Shown: piece by piece, positions 23,183 to 29,938 of the stretch
Layout: every line of letters starts with the position of its first letter
Position numbering within the stretch: position 1 is the stretch's first letter
NCBI GenBank assembly: GCA_964621605.1
Contig: CAZUMJ010000036.1
Span: 1 to 29,938 of the forward strand
Origin: CAZUMJ01 sp964621605
Lineage (GTDB): Bacteria; Actinomycetota; Acidimicrobiia; Acidimicrobiales; Iamiaceae
DNA length: 29,938 bases
Direction of reading: 5' to 3'
Notes under the pieces: model-generated
Seen by the model: only the letters and a program-made list of their open reading frames with translations
Told to the model about the DNA's origin: nothing
Database searches by the model: none
Translations under genes and position numbers: made by a program

Positions 23183-24937
23183 ATGTTCGACGTCGTGATC
23201 AAGGGCGGGACCGTCGTGGACGGAACCGGGGCTGCACCCTTCGGTGCCGACGTCGCGGTCCGCGACGGAGTCATCGTGGAGGTCGGCACGGTGAGCGGTG
23301 CTGCAACGCGTGAGATCGACGCCGACGGCGCGCTCGTCACGCCCGGCTGGGTCGACATCCACACGCACTACGACGGCCAGGTCACCTGGGACGACGCACT
23401 CGAACCGTCGGCCAGCAACGGCGTCACCACGCTGGTGATGGGCAACTGCGGGGTCGGCTTCGCCCCGGCACGCCCCGACGCCACCGGCGCCTTGATCGAC
23501 CTGATGGAGGGCGTCGAGGACATCCCCGGATCGGCGTTGAGCACCGGTATGCCGTGGGGAGCGTGGGAGACGTTCCCGGAGTACCTCGACGTGCTCGCTG
23601 CCCGCACGTACGCGCTCGACGTCGCGGCGCAGGTGCCCCACGGCGCGGTGCGCTTCTACGTGATGGGTGAGCGCGGCGCCGCGAACGAGGACGCGACCGC
23701 GGACGACCTCGCCGCGATGGCGGCGATCGTGCGCGACGCGATGGCGGCGGGCGCGGTCGGTTTCACGACGTCACGCATCCCCGGCCACCGCTCACGCTCG
23801 GGCCGCGCGGTGCCTGGTACGTATGCCGCGGCTGACGAGCTGCTCGCCATCGCGGACGCGTTGCGCACCGGCGGGCACGGCGTGTTCGAGGCGATCGTGG
23901 CGGGCACGCTGGGCAGCGTTGCCGGTGACAAGGTGCGCCAGCTCGAGGAGGTGCCGCTGCTCGCCGACGTGTCACGTACGAGCGGAAGGCCTGTCACGTT
24001 CACCCTCGTGCAGCTCTTCGAAGATCCGGGCCATTGGAAGCTCGTCCTCGACGCCGCCGCGGCCGCGAACGCCGAGCCTGGTGTGTCGCTGCGCCCGCAG
24101 GTGATCCCGCGGTCGGTGACCATCATGACCAGCCTCGACACGTACCACATGTTCCAGAACCGACCCACGTACCAGAAGCTCGCCGGGCTGCCGCTGGCCG
24201 AACGGGTGCGCGAGATGCGCCGCGACGAGGTGCGCACGGCCATCCTCTCGGAGCACCCTGCCGTCGAGGATTCGAAGGACGTCACGCTCATCCTGGCGAA
24301 CCTGCTGGGCGTTGCCCTGCCGTTGGTGTTCTCGCTGGCGGCACCCGTCGAGTACGAGCCGAGCATGGACCGGTCGATCTTCGCTCAGGCCACCGCGGCG
24401 GGAGTCGACCCCGCCGCGTTCATGTACGACCGCCTGCTCGACGACGACGGTCAGGCGTTCTACGCCCTGCTGGGTTCGAACTTCGCGGGCGGGAACCTCG
24501 AGGTGTGCCGAGAGATGATGCTGTCGCCGCACACCGTGACCGGTCTGAGCGACGCGGGCGCGCACGTCAACCTCATCTCGGACTGCTCGGTGTCGACGTT
24601 CCACCTGGCGCACTGGGGGCGGAGTCGCACGGCCGGCGAACGCCTCCCGATCGAGCTCCTGGTGCACAAGCTGAGCGGCGCGAACGCGGCCCTCTACGGG
24701 TTCGACGACCGAGGGGTGCTCGCGCCGGGTCGGCGGGCCGACCTGAACGTGATCGACCTCGACCGCCTCACCGTCAAGGCACCGGAGCTGCGCTCCGACC
24801 TCCCTGCCGGCGCGAGCCGCATCCTGCAGGGTGCCGAGGGATACGTGGCGACATTGGTGGCGGGCGAGGTCACCCGTGAGCGGGACGAGGACTGCGGCAT
24901 CCGGCCGGGGCGCCTCGTGCGTGGTCGCGCCGCCTGA
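23183..24937 (+). CDS. N-acyl-D-amino-acid deacylase (D-aminoacylase, amidohydrolase family)
   Basis: A 584-aa metal-dependent amidohydrolase. Metal-binding DIHTHYDGQ (H60, H62) follows the N-terminal beta-sandwich; the Cys ligand typical of D-aminoacylases is C89 in MGNCGVGFAP; the catalytic Asp is D457 in GLSDAGAHV; the C-terminal GVLAPGRRADLNVIDL completes the sandwich. Members hydrolyse N-acyl-D-amino acids or related amides. It is somewhat longer than the usual 480-540 residues. The ATG has a GGGGGG site eight bases upstream. The downstream FAD oxidase starts 43 bp later on the same strand. The exact acyl amino acid is unknown. Confidence 0.9.
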   Translation: MFDVVIKGGTVVDGTGAAPFGADVAVRDGVIVEVGTVSGAATREIDADGALVTPGWVDIHTHYDGQVTWDDALEPSASNGVTTLVMGNCGVGFAPARPDATGALIDLMEGVEDIPGSALSTGMPWGAWETFPEYLDVLAARTYALDVAAQVPHGAVRFYVMGERGAANEDATADDLAAMAAIVRDAMAAGAVGFTTSRIPGHRSRSGRAVPGTYAAADELLAIADALRTGGHGVFEAIVAGTLGSVAGDKVRQLEEVPLLADVSRTSGRPVTFTLVQLFEDPGHWKLVLDAAAAANAEPGVSLRPQVIPRSVTIMTSLDTYHMFQNRPTYQKLAGLPLAERVREMRRDEVRTAILSEHPAVEDSKDVTLILANLLGVALPLVFSLAAPVEYEPSMDRSIFAQATAAGVDPAAFMYDRLLDDDGQAFYALLGSNFAGGNLEVCREMMLSPHTVTGLSDAGAHVNLISDCSVSTFHLAHWGRSRTAGERLPIELLVHKLSGANAALYGFDDRGVLAPGRRADLNVIDLDRLTVKAPELRSDLPAGASRILQGAEGYVATLVAGEVTRERDEDCGIRPGRLVRGRAA

Positions 24938-24980
24938 AGTCGGCTGAGGCACCGCTGACAGGGGATGCCAGACTCGACCG

Positions 24981-26354
24981 ATGCGTGCCGACACGACCCT
25001 GCTGCGCGACCTGCACGCGATCGTGGGCGCAGCGCACGTGTTCGACGACCCCGACCTCACCGAGCGTTACCGCAGCGACTGGACGAAGCGCTACATCGCA
25101 CCCACGGCGCTCGTGGTGCGGCCGGGCTCGACCGCCGAGGTCGCGGCCGTCGTGGGGGTGTGCGCAGATCGGGGGGTAGCCGTCGTGCCCCAGGGCGGCA
25201 ACACCGGCCTCGTGGGTGGCTCCGTCCCACTGTCGGGAGAGCTGTTGCTCAGCACCGAACGGCTCGTCGAGATCGAGCACGTCACCGCGCACGCCGGAAC
25301 GCTCACCGCCGCCGCGGGAGCGACGCTGGCGCAGGTGCAGGACGCGGCCCGGGCCATCGGCTGGGACTACGGCGTCGACATCGGCAGCCGAGACTCGGCC
25401 ACCGTCGGCGGCACCATCGCCACCAACGCGTGCGGCACCCGGGTGCTCCGCCACGGTGACACGCGCCGTCAGGTGATCGGGGTCGAGTTCGTCACCGGTG
25501 CCGGCGAGATCGTCGCCGAGTTGGGCGGGACGTTGCGCGACAACACCGGCTATCACCTCCCGTCGATCGTGACCGGCAGCGAAGGAACGCTCGGCGTCGT
25601 GACCCGAGCCCGCCTGCGGCTGATCCCCCAGTTCCGCCACCGCACCACGGCGTTGCTGCGCTTCCCGAACGAGCGCGACGCGGTGGACGCAGCCGAGGCG
25701 CTGCGCGGCCTCCTCCCCGCGATCGAGTCGGCGGAGCTGTTCTTCGGGCAGGGCCTCGAACTGGTGTGTGGAGCATTCGGCCTCACGCCGCCGTTCGCGC
25801 AGACCGCGGGCGGTTACGTGCTCGCCGAGGTGGCCGACAACGACGACCCGACCGCGGAGTTGGCCGAGGCGGTTGCGGCACTCGGCGGCGTGGCCGACGT
25901 CGCGGTCGCGCAAGACGCGGCAGCTCGCGACCGGTTGTGGCGCTACCGCGAGCGCCACACCGAGGCGATCGCCACGGTCGGCGTACCGCACAAGCTCGAC
26001 GTCGCACTGCCACCGGGTGCCCTGGCCGACTTCGTGCAGCTCGTCCCTGCCCGCGTGGCCGCCGCGTCGCCGGGCGCGCGCACCTGGCTGTTCGGCCATG
26101 GCGGCGAGGGCAGCGTGCACGTGAACGTGACGGGCGCGGCCGCCGCCGACACCGCGCTCGACGCGGCGGTGCTCCAACTCGTCGCGAATCTCGGCGGGAG
26201 CATCAGCGCCGAGCACGGCATCGGGCGCGCCAAGCTGGCCTCGATCGAGCTGGCACGCGATCAGGTGCAGCTCCGGGTGCTGGCCCGCATGAAGGCCGCG
26301 TTCGACCCGGTCGGCATCATGAACCCCGCGGTGCTCCTCCCCCGGCCCCGGTGA
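24981..26354 (+). CDS. FAD-binding oxidoreductase, GlcD/D-2-hydroxyacid dehydrogenase-like
   Basis: A 457-aa vanillyl-alcohol-oxidase-superfamily protein with a PCMH FAD domain: VVPQGGNTGLVGG (68-80), GSRDSATVGGTIATNACGTRVLRHGDTRRQV and TGSEGTLGVVT. The C-terminal FAD-linked oxidase domain ends in FGHGGEGSVHVN, GSISAEHGIGRAK and FDPVGIMNPAVLLP. Relatives oxidise glycolate, D-lactate or D-2-hydroxyglutarate. The family's usual GHxGDGNxHxN is altered (GGEGSVHVN), so ligand geometry may differ. The ATG is six bases after CAGACT, with no clear ribosome-binding site. Being next to a D-aminoacylase hints at a D-amino-acid/D-hydroxyacid route, which is inference. Confidence 0.92.
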   Translation: MRADTTLLRDLHAIVGAAHVFDDPDLTERYRSDWTKRYIAPTALVVRPGSTAEVAAVVGVCADRGVAVVPQGGNTGLVGGSVPLSGELLLSTERLVEIEHVTAHAGTLTAAAGATLAQVQDAARAIGWDYGVDIGSRDSATVGGTIATNACGTRVLRHGDTRRQVIGVEFVTGAGEIVAELGGTLRDNTGYHLPSIVTGSEGTLGVVTRARLRLIPQFRHRTTALLRFPNERDAVDAAEALRGLLPAIESAELFFGQGLELVCGAFGLTPPFAQTAGGYVLAEVADNDDPTAELAEAVAALGGVADVAVAQDAAARDRLWRYRERHTEAIATVGVPHKLDVALPPGALADFVQLVPARVAAASPGARTWLFGHGGEGSVHVNVTGAAAADTALDAAVLQLVANLGGSISAEHGIGRAKLASIELARDQVQLRVLARMKAAFDPVGIMNPAVLLPRPR

Positions 26355-26432
26355 CAGCCTCGACGCCCGCAGGAGATGCGCAGTCGGTCAGGTGAGCGCA
26401 CGCTGGACCCCCGCTCCGCCGCGTCACCCCTC

Positions 26433-27230
26433 TCAGGTGCCGGTATAGACCGGCGGGCGCTTCTCGATCCACGCGGTGCCCGCCTCGCGCAGGTCGTTCG
26501 ATGCGAGGCAACGGACCTGCCCTTCGCCGGCCGAGGCGAGACCGTGCTCTGCGTCGACGCCAGCGGCACGCACGGCTTCCTTGACGGCGCGCACGGCGAG
26601 CGGCGGTCGGGTGGCAAGTCGCTCGGCAAGCGAACGGGCCTCGGCTTCCAGCTCGGCAACGGGCACGACGCGGTTCACCATGCCCAGTGCGAGCGCCTCG
26701 GCGGCGTCGAACTGCTCGGCGAGCCACATCAGCTCCTTCGCCTTGGCGGGGCCGACGAGCTGCGGCAACCACACCGTGCCGCCGAGATCGGGCATGAGAC
26801 CCCAGTTCGTCTCGAGCAGACCGAAGCGGGCGTCGTCACCGGCGATGCGCAGGTCGCATGCCAACGCGAGCTGGCACCCGGCACCGAGAGCATGCCCCTG
26901 CACCGCGGCGATGGTCGGGTACGGGGCGTCGGCGAGCCACGTGAAGCTCTCCTGCACCTTGCGCACCAGCGCTGGGCCACGCAGCCCGTCGAGGTCGGGC
27001 GCGGCGCTGCTCCCGAAGAAGTCGACGAGCACGGCTGTGTCGAGGCCAGCCGAGAACGACCGGCCGGCACCGCTCACGATCAACGCGCGGATGGACGTGT
27101 CCTCGCCGAGCTCGGCACCGACCTGGCGCAGCTCGAACCACATCTCATGGGTCTGGGCGTTGAGCTTCGCGGGCCGCTCGAGACGCACGACCACGATGTC
27201 TCCGGTGCGCTGCACCGAGAGCGTGTTCAT
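26433..27230 (-). CDS. Enoyl-CoA hydratase/isomerase (crotonase) family protein
   Basis: A 265-aa crotonase. The oxyanion-hole regions are SFSAGLDT (58-65) and QGHALGAGCQL (111-121). The first catalytic Glu position holds Gln120 and the second is E140 (LLETNWGLMPDLGG), the same Gln/Glu pattern as the crotonase at 6293. The C-terminal EKRPPVYTG helix end is typical of CoA-binding crotonases. The ATG at 27230 overlaps the TGA of the upstream LLM gene (ATGA), showing translational coupling. The precise reaction on the acyl-CoA is not deducible. Confidence 0.9.
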   Translation of the reverse strand: MNTLSVQRTGDIVVVRLERPAKLNAQTHEMWFELRQVGAELGEDTSIRALIVSGAGRSFSAGLDTAVLVDFFGSSAAPDLDGLRGPALVRKVQESFTWLADAPYPTIAAVQGHALGAGCQLALACDLRIAGDDARFGLLETNWGLMPDLGGTVWLPQLVGPAKAKELMWLAEQFDAAEALALGMVNRVVPVAELEAEARSLAERLATRPPLAVRAVKEAVRAAGVDAEHGLASAGEGQVRCLASNDLREAGTAWIEKRPPVYTGT

Positions 27231-28255
27231 GCGAGGACCTCGGCGATCATCTCGTACTGCGACGGCGGCCCGGGTAGCAGCGCCGTGGTGATGACCGTGT
27301 CCTTCCACTGCTGGGCTTCGTCGCGCACCTTGTCGATCGGGCCCAGCAACGCCACGTCTTCGACGAGCGCGAGCGGGACGGCAGCGATGGCGTCGGCCTT
27401 GTGGCCGTCGAGGTAGAGGTCTTGGATCTTGGCGCACTCGGCTTCGTAGCCGAGCCGGGCGAACACCTCGTAGTGGAAGTTGGCACCCTTCGCACCCATG
27501 CCCCCGATGTACAGGGCGAGCATGGGGCGGAGGAAGTCGGCGCACCCGTCGACGTCGTCTGCGACGATCACCGGCACGAGCGACACGACCTCGAACGTGT
27601 CGGTGCTCTGGTGGCGGCTCGTGTCGCGTGCGAACCCTTCGGCGAGCGCGGCACGGTAGAAGGCGTCGCTCGTGGGTGAGAACCAGAATGGCAACCACCC
27701 ATCCGCGATCTCGGCCGCCAGCGCCACGTTCTTCGGACCTTCAGCGGCGAGCATGATCGGCAGGTCGCTGCGCAGCGGATGCACCGTCGGCTTGAGCGCC
27801 TTGCCGAGCCCGGAACCACCGGGGAAGGGAAGCGTGTAGTGATCGCCGTCGTAGGCGACCGGCGCTTCGCGGGCGAACACCTGACGCACGATGTCGACGT
27901 ACTCACGGGTGCGAGCAAGGGGTCGCGGGTACGGCTGCCCATACCAGCCTTCGACGACCTGCGGACCCGACGCACCCAGGCCCAGGATGAACCGGCCGCC
28001 GCTGAGGTGGTCCATCGTGATCGCCGCCATCGCCGTCGCGGTCGGGGTGCGGGCCGACATCTGCATGATCGACGTGCCGAGGCGGAGCGTGGTGGTGGAT
28101 GCCCCCCACCACGCCAGGGGTGAGATGGCGTCGGACCCGTACGCCTCCGCGGTCCACACCGAGTCGAACCCGAGTCGCTCGGCTTCGGCGATCTGTTCGT
28201 GGATGCCCGCGGGCGGGCCTGCTGACCAGTAGCCGGCGGTGATTCCAAGCTTCAT
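27227..28255 (-). CDS. LLM-class F420-dependent oxidoreductase, Rv3520c-like family
   Basis: A 342-aa luciferase-like protein: MKLGITAGYWSAGPP start, FDSVWTAEAYGSDAISPLAWWGA, RLGTSIMQMSARTPTATAMAAITMDHLSGGRFILGLGASGPQVVEGWYGQPYPRPLARTREYV and the C-terminal ALYIGGMGAKGANFHYEVFARLGYE. This set matches the Rv3520c-type F420 family, abundant in mycobacteria and other lipid-degrading actinobacteria. AAGGAG lies eight bases before the ATG. It is the first gene of an operon with the crotonase, suggesting a job in catabolism of a CoA-linked lipid, perhaps steroid-like; that is inference. Confidence 0.9.
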   Translation of the reverse strand: MKLGITAGYWSAGPPAGIHEQIAEAERLGFDSVWTAEAYGSDAISPLAWWGASTTTLRLGTSIMQMSARTPTATAMAAITMDHLSGGRFILGLGASGPQVVEGWYGQPYPRPLARTREYVDIVRQVFAREAPVAYDGDHYTLPFPGGSGLGKALKPTVHPLRSDLPIMLAAEGPKNVALAAEIADGWLPFWFSPTSDAFYRAALAEGFARDTSRHQSTDTFEVVSLVPVIVADDVDGCADFLRPMLALYIGGMGAKGANFHYEVFARLGYEAECAKIQDLYLDGHKADAIAAVPLALVEDVALLGPIDKVRDEAQQWKDTVITTALLPGPPSQYEMIAEVLA

Positions 28256-28479
28256 GGGTGTGCTCCTTGTGCAAGAGGTTGTTGCGCGCGATCGGTCGGA
28301 GTGATGCGGCGCTCCGGAGCGACACGCCGGCCCTGAGGGCCTCCGCTTCTGAGACCCTATCCACCACGTGGCGGGCGTATGCCTGGACCCTGCCGGGCAG
28401 GTGTGGGGAGCCCCACGTGAGCGTCACCAGGTTCTGCCGTACGATCCACGTTCCGTCGTCCAACCGAAGGTGAGACCTC
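28256..28479. promoter_or_regulatory. Divergent intergenic region with four perfect palindromes
   Basis: In 224 bp lie CGCTCCGGAGCG (28310-28321), GGCCCTGAGGGCC (28329-28341), CCTGCCGGGCAGG (28389-28401) and GTGGGGAGCCCCAC (28403-28416), all perfect inverted repeats. TAGGGT on the minus strand (28359-28354) could be the LLM -10, putting the first two palindromes in its leader. TACGAT (28440-28445) could be the -10 of the GH27 gene, with GTGAGC 17 bases upstream as a weak -35; the last two palindromes lie just upstream of it. Confidence 0.45.
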
Positions 28480-29760
28480 ATGACGCCGCACCAGCAGCAA
28501 CCGTTCAAAGGGTTGCTGCACACCATGGGCGTCGTCCTCGTCGCCGCGGTGGTGCTCGCGTCGTGCGGCAGTGGGTCAGGCAGCACGGGTGGCGACAGGT
28601 CGACATCCACCTCGACACCTGCCACGACCGTGGCCGCGGCCACCGGCAAGGACCTTGCTGCCACCCCGCCCATGGGTTGGAACAGCTGGAACCAGGTGCG
28701 GTGCTACGACCTGAACGAAGACGTGGTCAAACGAGCAGCCGACGCCCTGGTGCGCCACGGCCTCGACAAGCTCGGCTATCAGTACGTCGTCGTCGATGAC
28801 TGCTGGCAGGCACCGACGCGCGCGGCGGACGGCTCGCTCCAGGCGAACCCACAGCGGTTCCCTTCGGGCATGAAGGCGCTCGCCGACTACGTGCACGCCA
28901 AGGGCCTGAAGTTCGGGCTGTACCTGTCACCCGGCAGCAAGACCTGTGCGATGCAGTGGGACAAGTACCCCGGCAGCGGGCTCGGCTCGTTCGGACACGA
29001 ACGCCAAGACGCCGAGATGCTCGCCAAGGTCGGCGTCGACTACCTGAAGTACGACTGGTGCGCGGCAGACACGATCGACGGGCTCGACCCGAAGACTGCG
29101 TTCGCGCAGATGCGCGGCGAGCTCGACCGCCTCAAGCGACCGATCTTCTACAGCATCTCCGAGTACGGCAAGCATCAGCCGTGGACGTGGGCGCCTGGGA
29201 TCGCCCAGATGTGGCGCACGACGTCCGACATCCAACCCAACTGGCGTTCGATCGCCCACATCATCGACTCCCAAGCCGATCTCGCCGAGTACGCACGGCC
29301 CGGCGCCTGGAACGACCCCGACATGCTGCAGGTCGGTAACGGCAAGCTCACCGACGCCGAGATCCGCGCACACATCGGCATGTGGGCGATGCTGGCCGCC
29401 CCGCTCATGATCGGCACCGACCTCGACAAGGCGTCTCCCGCGGTGCTCGCCACGTTGTCGAACCCCGAGGTCATCGCCATCGACCAGGACGCGCTCGGCC
29501 ACCAGGCACGTCGGGTCAGCTCGGAGCAAGGCCGGGAGATCTGGGTCCGCACGCTGGCCAACGGCGACCTCGCCGTCGCGTTGCTCAACAGCGGAGACGG
29601 CCAAGCCCAGATCGGCACCGATCTCGCTCAGGTCGGAGCCGACGCGGGGACGTGGAAGGTCCGCGACGTGTGGAACCGTTCCGACACCGAGCCGACCGAT
29701 TCCACGATCACGCGGGACGTGCAGCCACATGCGATGGTGCTCCTGCGCCTGTCGCGCTGA
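28480..29760 (+). CDS. GH27 alpha-galactosidase, lipoprotein
   Basis: A 426-aa exported alpha-galactosidase. The signal segment ends in the lipobox VLASC (C29), followed by a Gly/Ser/Thr spacer to about residue 56. The catalytic TIM barrel begins with ATPPMGWNSWN and VVVDDCWQ. The nucleophile is D192 in YLKYDWC and the acid/base is probably D250 in WRTTSDIQPNW; the conserved WNDPDML is at 278-283. A C-terminal beta domain follows (about 330-426). The enzyme would sit on the outer face of the membrane and release galactose from alpha-galactosides. The ATG has GAAGGTGAG upstream. No sugar transporter is next to it. Confidence 0.94.
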   Translation: MTPHQQQPFKGLLHTMGVVLVAAVVLASCGSGSGSTGGDRSTSTSTPATTVAAATGKDLAATPPMGWNSWNQVRCYDLNEDVVKRAADALVRHGLDKLGYQYVVVDDCWQAPTRAADGSLQANPQRFPSGMKALADYVHAKGLKFGLYLSPGSKTCAMQWDKYPGSGLGSFGHERQDAEMLAKVGVDYLKYDWCAADTIDGLDPKTAFAQMRGELDRLKRPIFYSISEYGKHQPWTWAPGIAQMWRTTSDIQPNWRSIAHIIDSQADLAEYARPGAWNDPDMLQVGNGKLTDAEIRAHIGMWAMLAAPLMIGTDLDKASPAVLATLSNPEVIAIDQDALGHQARRVSSEQGREIWVRTLANGDLAVALLNSGDGQAQIGTDLAQVGADAGTWKVRDVWNRSDTEPTDSTITRDVQPHAMVLLRLSR

Positions 29761-29886
29761 CAGCAGCGCGGCGCGCAAGCCACCGGCAGGGCACCGCTCT
29801 CGATCTGCGCTGATCGCCGGAAATGGCCGACCGCGTTGTCTACCAGCCGATTACCTGCTCGATGTCATCCCAACGCCTCGCTTCCG
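29761..29886. other. Downstream region without recognisable gene
   Basis: This 126-bp stretch after the alpha-galactosidase stop contains no recognisable coding region or clear terminator hairpin. It becomes less GC-rich after about 29815. It may contain the junction with the transposase fragment at the window end. Confidence 0.4.
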
Positions 29887-29938
29887 ATCTATCGCTGGGT
29901 CCAGTGCTACGCCCCGGAGATGGAGAAGCGGCTGCGCT
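29887..29938 (+). mobile_element. Fragment of an IS6/IS26-family transposase at the window edge
   Basis: The last 52 bases read IYRWVQCYAPEMEKRLR in one frame. From memory this differs at one residue (Cys for Arg) from the helix-turn-helix part of IS26-type transposases that follows VDHST. The residues that should precede it are absent upstream, and no terminal inverted repeat is visible, so it is either a truncated remnant or an assembly junction. Codons are GC-rich, unlike IS26 itself. Confidence 0.6.

Noticed and set aside
1..29938. tRNA, rRNA, riboswitch or CRISPR elements
   Set aside because: None recognised on either strand by reading; gaps between genes are short and lack such conserved cores.

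Overview
The window is chromosomal DNA of a high-GC actinobacterium. It carries three F420-type luciferase-like oxidoreductases, a mycothiol/DinB-type fold protein, several crotonases and SDRs, lipoproteins with short lipoboxes, and GTG starts. This mix, together with a recurring TANNNT-N6/7-RTG (leaderless) start signal, resembles Acidimicrobiia (Ilumatobacter-like) or a relative. That placement is inference from gene content only. I see no rRNA, tRNA, CRISPR array or prophage. Nearly all the DNA is coding.

Left part (1-8.8 kb): a PEBP-family protein; a 14-TM DHA2-type exporter fused at its C-terminus to a TetR repressor domain; a divergent cytoplasmic GH2 glycosidase; a tight enoyl-CoA hydratase/isomerase plus 2,4-dienoyl-CoA-reductase-like SDR pair; a SAM methyltransferase; and a FrnE-type DsbA oxidoreductase.

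Middle (8.8-16.7 kb): an LLM oxidoreductase, a VOC protein, a RibD_C/DHFR-like protein, a DinB/MDMPI-fold protein, a His/Asp/Ser-repeat lipoprotein, a HAD-fold protein lacking the catalytic Asp, and a second LLM protein. Then comes the most coherent unit: a CsoR-family regulator with a CstR-like Cys pair, a 51-aa Cys-rich protein, and a CoA-disulfide-reductase-like flavoprotein ending in a rhodanese domain. The regulator gene and the two-gene operon behind it each have a 7-2-7 C/G-tract operator. I read this as a persulfide/sulfane-sulfur stress regulon.

Right part (16.7-29.9 kb): a GMC oxidoreductase; an 825-aa fusion of polysaccharide pyruvyl transferase with an FrhB-type iron-sulfur F420 oxidoreductase module; a TetR (with histone-H1-like tail)/SnoaL-like pair; a cupredoxin-like lipoprotein; an N-acyl-D-amino-acid deacylase next to a GlcD-like FAD oxidase; an Rv3520c-like LLM protein translationally coupled to a crotonase; and a lipoprotein GH27 alpha-galactosidase behind a palindrome-dense intergenic region. 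The window ends inside what looks like an IS6/IS26-type transposase fragment, probably an assembly break.

The best candidates for something new are the pyruvyl-transferase/FrhB fusion, the CstR-like regulon with its small Cys-rich protein, the exporter-TetR fusion, the alanine-for-aspartate HAD protein, and the repeated duplication of gene 3' ends.
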